DNA of 21,138 bases from Planctomycetota bacterium (lineage in GTDB: Bacteria; Planctomycetota; Phycisphaerae; WQYP01). This document shows, piece by piece, positions 7,498 through 14,445 of the stretch. Position numbers and translations under genes: made by a program. Under the pieces are notes generated by a model. That model was not told where the DNA came from. It searched no databases and saw only the letters and a program-made list of their open reading frames with translations. The DNA lies in NCBI GenBank assembly GCA_023489375.1, contig JAMDCX010000008.1, forward strand, positions 1 to 21,138, given 5' to 3'. Numbering within the stretch: position 1 is the first letter of the stretch; every line of letters starts with the position of its first letter.

Positions 7498-8187
7498 TTA
7501 TTCAGCCTCCATGGTCACTTGAATGGCCATGCGCAATAGTTCACTGCTGCTGGCAAGATTCAATTTTTCCTTGATATGTTCACGATGCGCTTCGATGGTT
7601 TTAGTGCTTAAATGCAGTATCTTGGCGATTTCACGAACGGGTTTACCGTGCCCGAGAAATTGAAAAATTTCCAGTTCCCGGTCTGTCAGCAGGTCCAAAG
7701 AAGATTTCAAGGGCTGATTGCCGGAAACTGCCAGTTGACGCAGCACTCTGGCGGCAATGGCCTCACTGACATAGATATCTCCGGCCAGAATCCGGCGGAT
7801 GGCCAGAAGAATTTTTTCTGTGGCCTCCTGCTTCATAATGTAGCCGCGGGCACCGGCACGCAAAGCTCTTTCGGCATACATGTTTTCATCGTGCATGGAC
7901 AGTACCAGCATCAACAATTTCTCATACCGCGCCGTCAGGTCTTTGATCAACTCCAATCCCGGCTTGCCCTTCAGCGATAAATCAATAATCACCAGGTCCG
8001 GCTTGAGTTTGGGAATCAGCGTGATGGCCTCATCGGCATCGGGGGCCTCGCCACATACTGATAAATCACCGGCGGCCTCAATAAGCAGACGCACTCCCTG
8101 CCGCGCTACGGGATGATCATCCACCAGTAAAATGCGCGGTTTATCCTTCTGTGGTTTTACCTGCGTACGAACATTAATATTAGCCAT
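7498..8187 (-). CDS. NarL/LuxR-type response regulator
   Basis: This is the cytoplasmic transcription regulator of a two-component pair (229 residues from ATG 8187). The receiver domain has ILLVDDHP (acidic pair at 23-24), phospho-acceptor Asp69 in LVIIDLSLKGKPG, Ser97 in LVLSMHDE and Lys119 in GYIMKQE. After a linker, residues about 163-222 form a LuxR-type helix-turn-helix (LTDRELEIFQFLGHGKPVREIAKIL, then STKTIEAHREHIKEKLN). A GTG at 8220 would extend it within the kinase gene; ATG 8187 overlaps the kinase stop by 8 bp (ATGGCTAA), indicating translational coupling. Target genes are unknown; the flippase-like gene downstream is one candidate. Confidence 0.92.
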   Translation of the reverse strand: MANINVRTQVKPQKDKPRILLVDDHPVARQGVRLLIEAAGDLSVCGEAPDADEAITLIPKLKPDLVIIDLSLKGKPGLELIKDLTARYEKLLMLVLSMHDENMYAERALRAGARGYIMKQEATEKILLAIRRILAGDIYVSEAIAARVLRQLAVSGNQPLKSSLDLLTDRELEIFQFLGHGKPVREIAKILHLSTKTIEAHREHIKEKLNLASSSELLRMAIQVTMEAE

Positions 8188-9586
8188 GCGGTATGTGCTC
8201 CAAACCAGGTTCCGGTCCACCGACGGAACATATTACTGTAGTATCCGAGCCGGGGCTGCTGCGGATTTCCAGGTGCCCACCGATCACCCGGGCGCGATAA
8301 TCCATAATGCGCAATCCCAATCCTTCACCGCGTTGGGCAGTAAACCCCTGGCCATTATCACGGATCGTCAGGCGCACAGCAGTCCCCATGGTCCGGCAGC
8401 TTACCTCAATATTGTCGGCGGCACCATGGCGCACGGCATTATGGACCGCTTCCTGCGCAATGCGGTAGAGATGCGTAGCAGTCAGTAGGCTGCAGGATTG
8501 GGGCAGTGCTTCAGCGCGAATGCGGCACGCGATTCCGGAAATGTTTTCCGTACGAAACCCCAGTTCCTGCAGGGCATTGGGTAAGTCATCGGGGCTGTCG
8601 AGCGGGTGTAAACCGCGTGCTAATTGTCGGCTCTGGGCAATACCCTCGTTAATAAGTGCAGTGAGTTTCTCCACCTCCTGGGCCAGTACTTTGGATTTTT
8701 TCTTCAGACGTTGCGAGATCGCTTTGGATACCATGGCGGCCCCCGTTAGAAGTTGGCCTAATCCATCATGCAGATCCTGCCCGATTCGGCGCTGCTCGCG
8801 CTCGGAAATATGCAGTATCTCCGCCTCCATACGTTTGCGCTCGGTGATATCGCGGACAATGCCGGTAAAGTGGAGGCCTTCGTGAGTTTTCTGTTCTCCG
8901 ACGGCCAAGTACATCGGAAAAGTGGTGCCATCTTTTCGCAAGCCGGTGACTTCCCGACCGATCCCAATAATTTTGGCATGGCCGGTGCGTAAATAATTCT
9001 CTATATATTGCTGATGTTCATGGCCATAGGGTTCCGGCATAAGTATGGAAACTTTCCGTCCAATAATCTCCGGCGCGGAATAACCGAAAATATGCTCTGC
9101 CGCGGGATTAAAAGATTCAATGGTTCCAGTGTCATCAATGGTAATTATGGCGTCCACCGCGGTTTCCACAATGGCACGAATATGAGATTCGCTGCGGCGC
9201 AGGGCCTCGGTTAACTCCGCGCGCCCGGTAACATCAAAACCGATCAACAGCGCTACTGTGTCCTGCTCGCCGCCGGAGCTGTGCCGTGATGCCAGAAATG
9301 CAATAATCCGTTGTTCCCCTTGTGCGTTTTGCATATTTTCCTCAAACGCCAGAGGATCGAGTGTGGCTGGCGAATCTTCCAGCAACGCCATAACTTTAAC
9401 CAGATTGTCCGGGGTTAGAATATTACCAACGGCGGGTTGCCCGACCAGGGACTTGGCACCTTGATTACCAAGGCGCATGAGGTCCGAATTGATAAAAGCA
9501 ATATGACCAGAATGATCCACCACCGCAGCATAAAGCCCTGGTGAATTGATTAAGGCTGTAAGCCAAGCCTCACTACGGGATGCCAT
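8180..9586 (-). CDS. PAS-PAS sensor histidine kinase (HisKA_3, NarX/DegS type)
   Basis: This 468-residue sensor has no membrane segments, so it is soluble. Residues about 6-124 are a divergent PAS-like domain. Residues 134-254 are a clear PAS/PAC domain closing on TGIVRDITERKR. HisKA_3 follows with phospho-acceptor His273 in EREQRRIGQDLHDGLGQLL. The ATPase domain has RIAQEAVHNAVRHG (375-388), DNGQG (410-414) and GEGLGLRIM (420-428). The second PAS has MPEPY, then a His at 191 in EHQQYIENY and Arg211 in GIGREVTG, exactly 20 apart, as His200 and Arg220 are in Bradyrhizobium FixL. It may therefore bind heme and sense oxygen. ATG 9586 has GGAGG just upstream; a GTG at 9619 is less likely. It is coupled to the regulator. 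Confidence 0.92.
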   Translation of the reverse strand: MASRSEAWLTALINSPGLYAAVVDHSGHIAFINSDLMRLGNQGAKSLVGQPAVGNILTPDNLVKVMALLEDSPATLDPLAFEENMQNAQGEQRIIAFLASRHSSGGEQDTVALLIGFDVTGRAELTEALRRSESHIRAIVETAVDAIITIDDTGTIESFNPAAEHIFGYSAPEIIGRKVSILMPEPYGHEHQQYIENYLRTGHAKIIGIGREVTGLRKDGTTFPMYLAVGEQKTHEGLHFTGIVRDITERKRMEAEILHISEREQRRIGQDLHDGLGQLLTGAAMVSKAISQRLKKKSKVLAQEVEKLTALINEGIAQSRQLARGLHPLDSPDDLPNALQELGFRTENISGIACRIRAEALPQSCSLLTATHLYRIAQEAVHNAVRHGAADNIEVSCRTMGTAVRLTIRDNGQGFTAQRGEGLGLRIMDYRARVIGGHLEIRSSPGSDTTVICSVGGPEPGLEHIPHG

Positions 9587-9676
9587 CTGGCCTCCAAAAC
9601 CGGAAAACACCGGCCGCACATCCAGGCGCGCATTTTACAGCACCAATTTGCGGCCTACCTGCGCCTGCCAAGTTCA

Positions 9677-9704
9677 ATTATAAACACTTCAAAATCCCTG
9701 CCAA
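9677..9704 (-). promoter_or_regulatory. Candidate sigma-70-type promoter for the kinase/regulator operon
   Basis: On the minus strand TTGGCA (9704-9699) is followed after 16 bp by a perfect TATAAT (9682-9677). The predicted start, near 9670, gives a leader of about 85 bases before ATG 9586. Confidence 0.55.
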
Positions 9705-9744
9705 TGCCAGTGCTCGGTTGCGCCAAACAAATCCTATTTTAGCC

Positions 9745-9867
9745 GTAACCGTTCACGAAGGGGCGACTGCAGCAGGCTGGAAGCCTGCACCACAAGGGAT
9801 TACCACCCTTTGGGCTATGTTAAAACCGCGGTAATTCTGGCCCGTCGACATGACCGTGAACGGTTAC
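9745..9867. repeat. Repeat family copy 2: 123-bp block with 13-bp inverted ends
   Basis: GTAACCGTTCACG (9745-9757) and CGTGAACGGTTAC (9855-9867) are perfect inverted ends. The inside holds the hairpin GCAGGCT-GGA-AGCCTGC (9772-9788), a second stem AAGGG-CCCTT (about 9794-9810), AAAACCGCG, and GTCGACATGACC next to the right end, as in copy 1. No coding sequence is present, so it would be non-autonomous if mobile. Confidence 0.7.
9772..9788. repeat. Hairpin GCAGGCT-GGA-AGCCTGC
   Basis: A perfect 7-bp stem with a 3-base loop, followed by ACCAC. From memory, near-identical GCAGGCTGGAAGCCTGC words are common between genes in planctomycetes and verrucomicrobia. Only this copy was seen here. Confidence 0.55.
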
Positions 9868-9969
9868 TTTTAGCCGTATGGACCTGATCCGCGCGTAAAC
9901 ACTGGCCATCTTGCCCCCGCCACAAAATATGCCCCCATTTTACACATCAGGCCACGAACAGTTATGTAT

Positions 9970-10695
9970 TTAAGAGGCGGCGACATCCACAAAAGCCCGA
10001 AACAATTCCGGGTGCGGCGGATCAGCCAAAGCTTCGGGGTGCCATTGCACACCGAGCCAGAATTTCAGGCTGTCATCTTCAATGGCCTCCACAAGTCCGT
10101 CAGGACTCATTGCGCTGGCCGACAATCCGGTGCCCAGGCGATCAATGGCCTGGCGATGGCGGCTGTTTACCTGGACTTCATCGCGGTTCAAAATAACGTG
10201 CAAGCGTGACTGTGGAGCAATGGCCACGGCGTGCCAGGCATTTTTATCCGCAGTATTATTGGGATTAGCGGCATGTGCCAAAATCATAGAACGTGACACA
10301 TCAGGAATATACTGATGCAGCGATCCGCCGCGTTGCACATTCATGGCCTGACAGCCAAAGCAGATTCCCAGTGCCGGAATATTGCGTTGCGCGGCCAGAG
10401 CCAGCATGACCAGGTCAAAGTCCTGCCGCAATGAATCCACGAGGCGTGTCCGGCTGTGAGGAGGCTGACCATACAGAGCCGGGTCCAGGTCTGCGCCTCC
10501 GGGAATCAACAATCCATCAATAGTGTTAATATATGCCTCGCGCAGGTCCGGATCGGTGGTATGATGCAGCAGCATTGGAAGGCCACCAGCTTTTTCGACA
10601 GCCAATGCATAAGTTGAGGGCAGTTCATAAACTCGTTGCTGTTGCCCAGGCGTTTGCGTATCAAGCGATATACCAATAACAGGCCGTCGGGCCAT
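9970..10695 (-). CDS. Class I glutamine amidotransferase-like hydrolase (peptidase C26, PuuD-like)
   Basis: This is a cytoplasmic hydrolase of the family that includes gamma-glutamyl-gamma-aminobutyrate hydrolase PuuD, which cleaves gamma-glutamyl bonds. From ATG 10695 it has 241 residues. The start MARRPVIGIS fits the family. LLIPGGADLDPALYG (about 62-76) is typical of it, the nucleophile is Cys112 in LGICFGCQAMNVQRGG, and His219 and Glu221 lie in GVQWHPE, completing the triad. An upstream ATG (10707) adds MEKR, but GGAG sits six bases before the second ATG. It lies 54 bp after the gmhB-like gene, at the end of the leuS-lpxK-hldE cluster. No putrescine-pathway genes are nearby, so the substrate is open. 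Confidence 0.85.
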   Translation of the reverse strand: MARRPVIGISLDTQTPGQQQRVYELPSTYALAVEKAGGLPMLLHHTTDPDLREAYINTIDGLLIPGGADLDPALYGQPPHSRTRLVDSLRQDFDLVMLALAAQRNIPALGICFGCQAMNVQRGGSLHQYIPDVSRSMILAHAANPNNTADKNAWHAVAIAPQSRLHVILNRDEVQVNSRHRQAIDRLGTGLSASAMSPDGLVEAIEDDSLKFWLGVQWHPEALADPPHPELFRAFVDVAAS

Positions 10696-10749
10696 CCTTT
10701 TCTCCATCGTACCAGCGTCCGGACATAAAGCATTCCATGGCGTGCTGGT

Positions 10750-11796
10750 TTAGTGTTTATTGCGGTGCCACAGCAACAAGGCCACAACCATAACCTGCAG
10801 GATCAAACCTCCGCCCAACCATTCCAGGGCGGTAAGCTGATCTAAAATTCGATAATTCCACCAGTAAGGATCGCGGGCAGTGGCCACAATGTGGATTGCG
10901 GACAGGCCATCCCATGCCCCCACGGCCAGAGCTAATACCACCACCGCCTGCAACATGGTCGCCAACAACAGGGAAAGCGAAAATTCAGCCATATCGTTGT
11001 TTCTGTGGGTACTGCGCAACTGCTGAAGAATATCCTCCAGAACCGGCTTGATGGGTTCCGACGCCGGACCGGTTATTTTCCCCGCGACAGCGGCGGCCAG
11101 CGTCTCGACGTCGGGCAATGGCTTATCGGCTAATGCGTTACTTAAAGTCTTGGTGGCGTCATCCGGAGAAGGAGTTGGAACTTCATTGGCCGCCAGGGGT
11201 ATGGGGGTGGGATCACGATTCGGACTGTTACCTTCCCGGACAATAATGCGCGCCGCATCGGCCAGCGTGCGCACAATAAAATTCGGCGTAATGGCGGGGA
11301 TATTTTCATTACTCTCCATCTGCTTTTCCGGATCAGAAAGCAGAATGGTCCGGCATCCCACTGCGGCGCCGGCGGCCACATCACGCGGTTGATCGCCGAT
11401 CATCCAGCATTGAGCGATATCCAGACTGAAATCCTCGCATGCAGCTTTGAGCATTCCAGGTTTGGGTTTGCGCCATTCATGATCCAGTTTATATTCGGGT
11501 ACCACGGCATCCGGATGATAAGGACAGTAATAACTGGCGTCGATGTGCGCGCCAGCCTGTTCCTTGAGTTGACGGATCATTTCCTCATTGACTGATTCCA
11601 CCGCCGCTTCGTCAAATAGGCCCCGGGCCACACCGCTTTGATTGCTGACTACAATAATGCGGTAACCCAGGCGCCGCAGCGAGGCAATCGACGCTGCCGC
11701 TCCGGGCAGCAGTTTCACCTTGGAAGGATCACCGAGGTGATCATCATTGGCGATGATGGTATTATCACGATCCAGAAATACTGCGCGTTGAGCCAT
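10750..11796 (-). CDS. gmhB: GmhB-like heptose-bisphosphate phosphatase with C-terminal membrane anchor
   Basis: GmhB removes the 7-phosphate from D-glycero-D-manno-heptose 1,7-bisphosphate, the step between the two HldE reactions. Residues 1-185 are a HAD-IIIA phosphatase: FLDRDNT (nucleophile Asp9, Asp11), VVSNQSGVARG (49-59), CPYHP (91-95), RKPKPGM (109-115) and GDQPRDV (134-140). The zinc loop is incomplete: Cys91 and His94 remain, but the CxC that normally precedes RKPKPGM is replaced by DHEW. A Pro-rich linker (about 190-270) leads to two hydrophobic helices (about 273-295 and 326-343), an unusual addition of about 160 residues. ATG 11796 follows AGGA. It lies 84 bp after hldE. The anchor suggests work at the inner membrane. 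Another HAD substrate is possible. Confidence 0.82.
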   Translation of the reverse strand: MAQRAVFLDRDNTIIANDDHLGDPSKVKLLPGAAASIASLRRLGYRIIVVSNQSGVARGLFDEAAVESVNEEMIRQLKEQAGAHIDASYYCPYHPDAVVPEYKLDHEWRKPKPGMLKAACEDFSLDIAQCWMIGDQPRDVAAGAAVGCRTILLSDPEKQMESNENIPAITPNFIVRTLADAARIIVREGNSPNRDPTPIPLAANEVPTPSPDDATKTLSNALADKPLPDVETLAAAVAGKITGPASEPIKPVLEDILQQLRSTHRNNDMAEFSLSLLLATMLQAVVVLALAVGAWDGLSAIHIVATARDPYWWNYRILDQLTALEWLGGGLILQVMVVALLLWHRNKH

Positions 11797-11880
11797 CTTA
11801 TTTTCCTGCCTTTAGTATGGACCAGCGTACCTGGCGGTACACAGTCCTTTCATGAACCTTCTTTGGATGCATCCCCGTTA

Positions 11881-13368
11881 TTAACCATGGGTTCGCATTT
11901 TTTCCACAATACGGCTGGTGGATCGTCCGGCTAAAAATGGCGCCAGTACCACCTGGCCGCCGGCCGCCTCAACACATTCCCGGCCCACCACAGGTTTATC
12001 CTGATAGTCCGCACCTTTCACCAATATCGCCGGAGTGATGGCGGCAATCAACTCCAGCGGCGTATCAGCCTCAAAGGCAATCACATAGCTGACCGATTCC
12101 AGAGCCGCCAGGATGGCCATACGATCTTCCAGCGTATTGATCGGGCGATCAGCCCCTTTCAACCGCCGCACCGAAGCATCCGAATTCACCCCCACCACCA
12201 GCAGATCCCCCTGGGTGCGGGCAAAGTTCAGATATCGCACATGGCCGGCGTGTAAAATATCGAATACGCCATTGGTGAATACTATTTTTTGCTCTCGATG
12301 GTGTGAGTGCAGGCGTTCCAGCAGGCGCGGCAGGGACACAATTTTTCGCGTTCCACCGGAGTCCAACTGTTGTAACTCCTCAATAATTTCAGAGCGGGGG
12401 ATCGGCACACAGCCAAATTTTTCCACCTCCAGACCGCCGACGATATTGCCCAGGTCCATGGCCACGCTCCAAGAAGTGCCATTGGCCCGGGCCATGGCCA
12501 ACATGGCCAGCACCATATCACCGGCGCCCGTAACATCATAAACATGGCGCGGCCGGGTGGCATGTAACATTCCGGGTTGACCGCGTTCCAGACGATACAT
12601 GCCATGGCGATCCAGGGTCAGAACGCAGATTTCCAAATTCAGCTGTTCCAGGAGCTGGGCCGCCAATTGCGGCGCCTCCTGGTGAACGTTATCCATGCGT
12701 ATGGCGGTGGCCAATTCGGCTTCCGTGCGGTTGGGGGTAATGGCGGTGGCGCCATAATAGCGTTGATAATCTTTTATGGCGGCGGGGTCCACCAGAACAT
12801 CGCGACCGGCGGCACGGGCTATAGAAATAATTTTTTGGCACAAGGCTTCGGAAAACAGGCCTTTGTTGTAATCTTCCAGGCAGACCAGATGGCAGGAGGC
12901 CATTTCCGCTTCCAGCACTGCCAGCAACCGCTTTTCCGCCTCATTATCAACTGGTTCGAGTGTTTCATGATCCAACCGCAGCATCTGCTGCTGGTGCCGA
13001 TGCTGGGCCAGCCCGATGAAACGTGTTTTGGTGGAAGTGGGACGCTGGGGTAAAGTGATGATCGAGGTGGTGTCCACATGGGCTTGCGTAAGCAAATCCT
13101 GTAAGGATCGGCCGGATGGATCATCGCCGCAAACACCGGTCAGCACGGGCCGTGCGCCCATGGCTGCCAGAAAAACCGCTACATTGGCGGCGCCGCCGAC
13201 CCGCGTATGGCGATAGCGTTCACGTACCACGGGCACCGGTGCTTCCGGGCTTAAACGCTCCGCATCACCATAGACATACTGATCCAGAATCAGATCCCCG
13301 ATTACCAGTATGCGCGGCGAGCCAAAGGCTTCCACCGCCGAAAGTAATTCACCCGAAGTATGAATCAT
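11881..13368 (-). CDS. hldE: Bifunctional heptose-7-phosphate kinase / heptose-1-phosphate adenylyltransferase
   Basis: HldE (RfaE) phosphorylates D-glycero-D-manno-heptose 7-phosphate at C1 and, after GmhB, adenylylates the 1-phosphate to ADP-heptose for the LPS inner core. At 495 residues both domains are present. The PfkB kinase (about 1-335) has GDLILDQYVYGD (24-35), GGAANVA (58-64) and the catalytic DVTGAGD (278-284). The cytidylyltransferase-like domain (about 360-495) has FTNGVFDILHAGH (364-376, nucleotide-binding HxGH) and GRSTSRIVEK (481-490). It sits 12 bp after lpxK, with GGTGG close to ATG 13368, and is followed by gmhB. The isomerase GmhA and epimerase HldD are not in the window. 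Confidence 0.95.
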   Translation of the reverse strand: MIHTSGELLSAVEAFGSPRILVIGDLILDQYVYGDAERLSPEAPVPVVRERYRHTRVGGAANVAVFLAAMGARPVLTGVCGDDPSGRSLQDLLTQAHVDTTSIITLPQRPTSTKTRFIGLAQHRHQQQMLRLDHETLEPVDNEAEKRLLAVLEAEMASCHLVCLEDYNKGLFSEALCQKIISIARAAGRDVLVDPAAIKDYQRYYGATAITPNRTEAELATAIRMDNVHQEAPQLAAQLLEQLNLEICVLTLDRHGMYRLERGQPGMLHATRPRHVYDVTGAGDMVLAMLAMARANGTSWSVAMDLGNIVGGLEVEKFGCVPIPRSEIIEELQQLDSGGTRKIVSLPRLLERLHSHHREQKIVFTNGVFDILHAGHVRYLNFARTQGDLLVVGVNSDASVRRLKGADRPINTLEDRMAILAALESVSYVIAFEADTPLELIAAITPAILVKGADYQDKPVVGRECVEAAGGQVVLAPFLAGRSTSRIVEKMRTHG

Positions 13369-13380
13369 AGTACCACCACT

Positions 13381-14424
13381 TTACTTTTTGGAGGCTAAAT
13401 CAGCCAGTGACCGCCGCCATAATTCCCCCGCCGCACCGGTAATTTGCGCGGCGATGCGAACATGCCACAAAGGCACCGGAGGCTGAAAACCACGCAACTT
13501 TACCCAATCCTTGGCGGTAGTTACCCACGCTATAGGATGCCGTTGTGCGGTAAGCTTGTACATTTCCAGAAAATCCAGTTCCGGCATATAGCGATGATGA
13601 TCATCAAACCAGCAGCCCGCCGACACGTGCATTCCCAGCTCTGAAAGTGTGTGGACAAAACCGTCCGGATTGGCGATACCGGCAAAAGCCAGCACCGTGC
13701 CATCCGTGGCCTGTACCGCAGCGCCGTTTTGATCATATACGCCCACCACCTCTGTAACCTGTTTGTAAATACATCGCGGGTTGACCCATTGCGTCAGCAA
13801 GCCGGCGGCCAGATCCGTAAGTTCGGAAGAAACCTGTTCGCAGCGGGTAAGAATGATCTGGTCGGCGCGAGCCAGTGATGCCGGTGTCTCGCGCCAGGTC
13901 CCACGTGGCAACAGGCCCGGTATGCCCAAAGGGCTGGTGGCATCCATTAATACAATATTCAAATCCCGCGCCAGCCGCCGATGCTGAAATCCGTCATCCA
14001 AAATCAGCACATTGGCCTGATACCGTCGGATCGCTTCTTTTCCCCCGGCAACACGATCGGGATTGACCACCACAGGAATGCCGGGACATTCCTGTTCCAT
14101 CACCATGACTTCATCGGAACGTTCACCCGTTTTGGCTCCGTAACCACGCGTAAGAATCGCCGGTTTCAGGCCCGCCGCAGCGAGGCTATTGGCGATCATG
14201 ATCACGGTGGGGGTTTTTCCGGTGCCACCGGTGGTGACATTGCCAACAGAAATCACAGGTACCGGCAGGCGCGTTATGCGCTTCCAGCCGCGGTCGTACG
14301 CGACATTCCGCCAATACATGACTTGACCGTACATCATCGCCACGACCGACAAAAGCCAACGCAGCACCGCCGGAATCACACCGGCGGCTTCACCGGTAAT
14401 TACACGGTTGTACCATTGCTGCAT
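13381..14424 (-). CDS. lpxK: Tetraacyldisaccharide 4'-kinase
   Basis: LpxK phosphorylates the 4' position of the lipid A disaccharide at the inner membrane, forming lipid IVA. The 347-residue length is normal. A hydrophobic N-terminal segment (about 16-36) serves as membrane anchor. The Walker A loop GNVTTGGTGKTP is at 61-72, RGYG at 93-96, DDGFQHRRL at 143-151, LPRG at 172-175, DHHRY at 275-279 and TTAKDWVKL at 302-310. ATG 14424 lies 21 bp beyond the leuS stop, with a weak GGGG site. It is followed 12 bp later by hldE, so lipid A and LPS-core genes are probably co-transcribed. It shows that the organism makes lipid A. Confidence 0.95.
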   Translation of the reverse strand: MQQWYNRVITGEAAGVIPAVLRWLLSVVAMMYGQVMYWRNVAYDRGWKRITRLPVPVISVGNVTTGGTGKTPTVIMIANSLAAAGLKPAILTRGYGAKTGERSDEVMVMEQECPGIPVVVNPDRVAGGKEAIRRYQANVLILDDGFQHRRLARDLNIVLMDATSPLGIPGLLPRGTWRETPASLARADQIILTRCEQVSSELTDLAAGLLTQWVNPRCIYKQVTEVVGVYDQNGAAVQATDGTVLAFAGIANPDGFVHTLSELGMHVSAGCWFDDHHRYMPELDFLEMYKLTAQRHPIAWVTTAKDWVKLRGFQPPVPLWHVRIAAQITGAAGELWRRSLADLASKK

Positions 14425-14445
14425 GTCAGTACGCCCCGCATTAGC

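Larger units (their letters stand above)
9705..9969. other. Intergenic region between the hydrolase stop and the kinase promoter
   Basis: There is no gene. Most of it is repeat copy 2 (9745-9867). No U-rich intrinsic terminator is visible for the hydrolase gene whose stop is at 9970. Confidence 0.5.

Noticed and set aside
1808..9935. Similar strings GCCCCCGCC + A-run + ATATG at about 1808 and 9912
   Set aside because: The match is short, gapped and partly low-complexity; two such occurrences are not enough to call a repeat.
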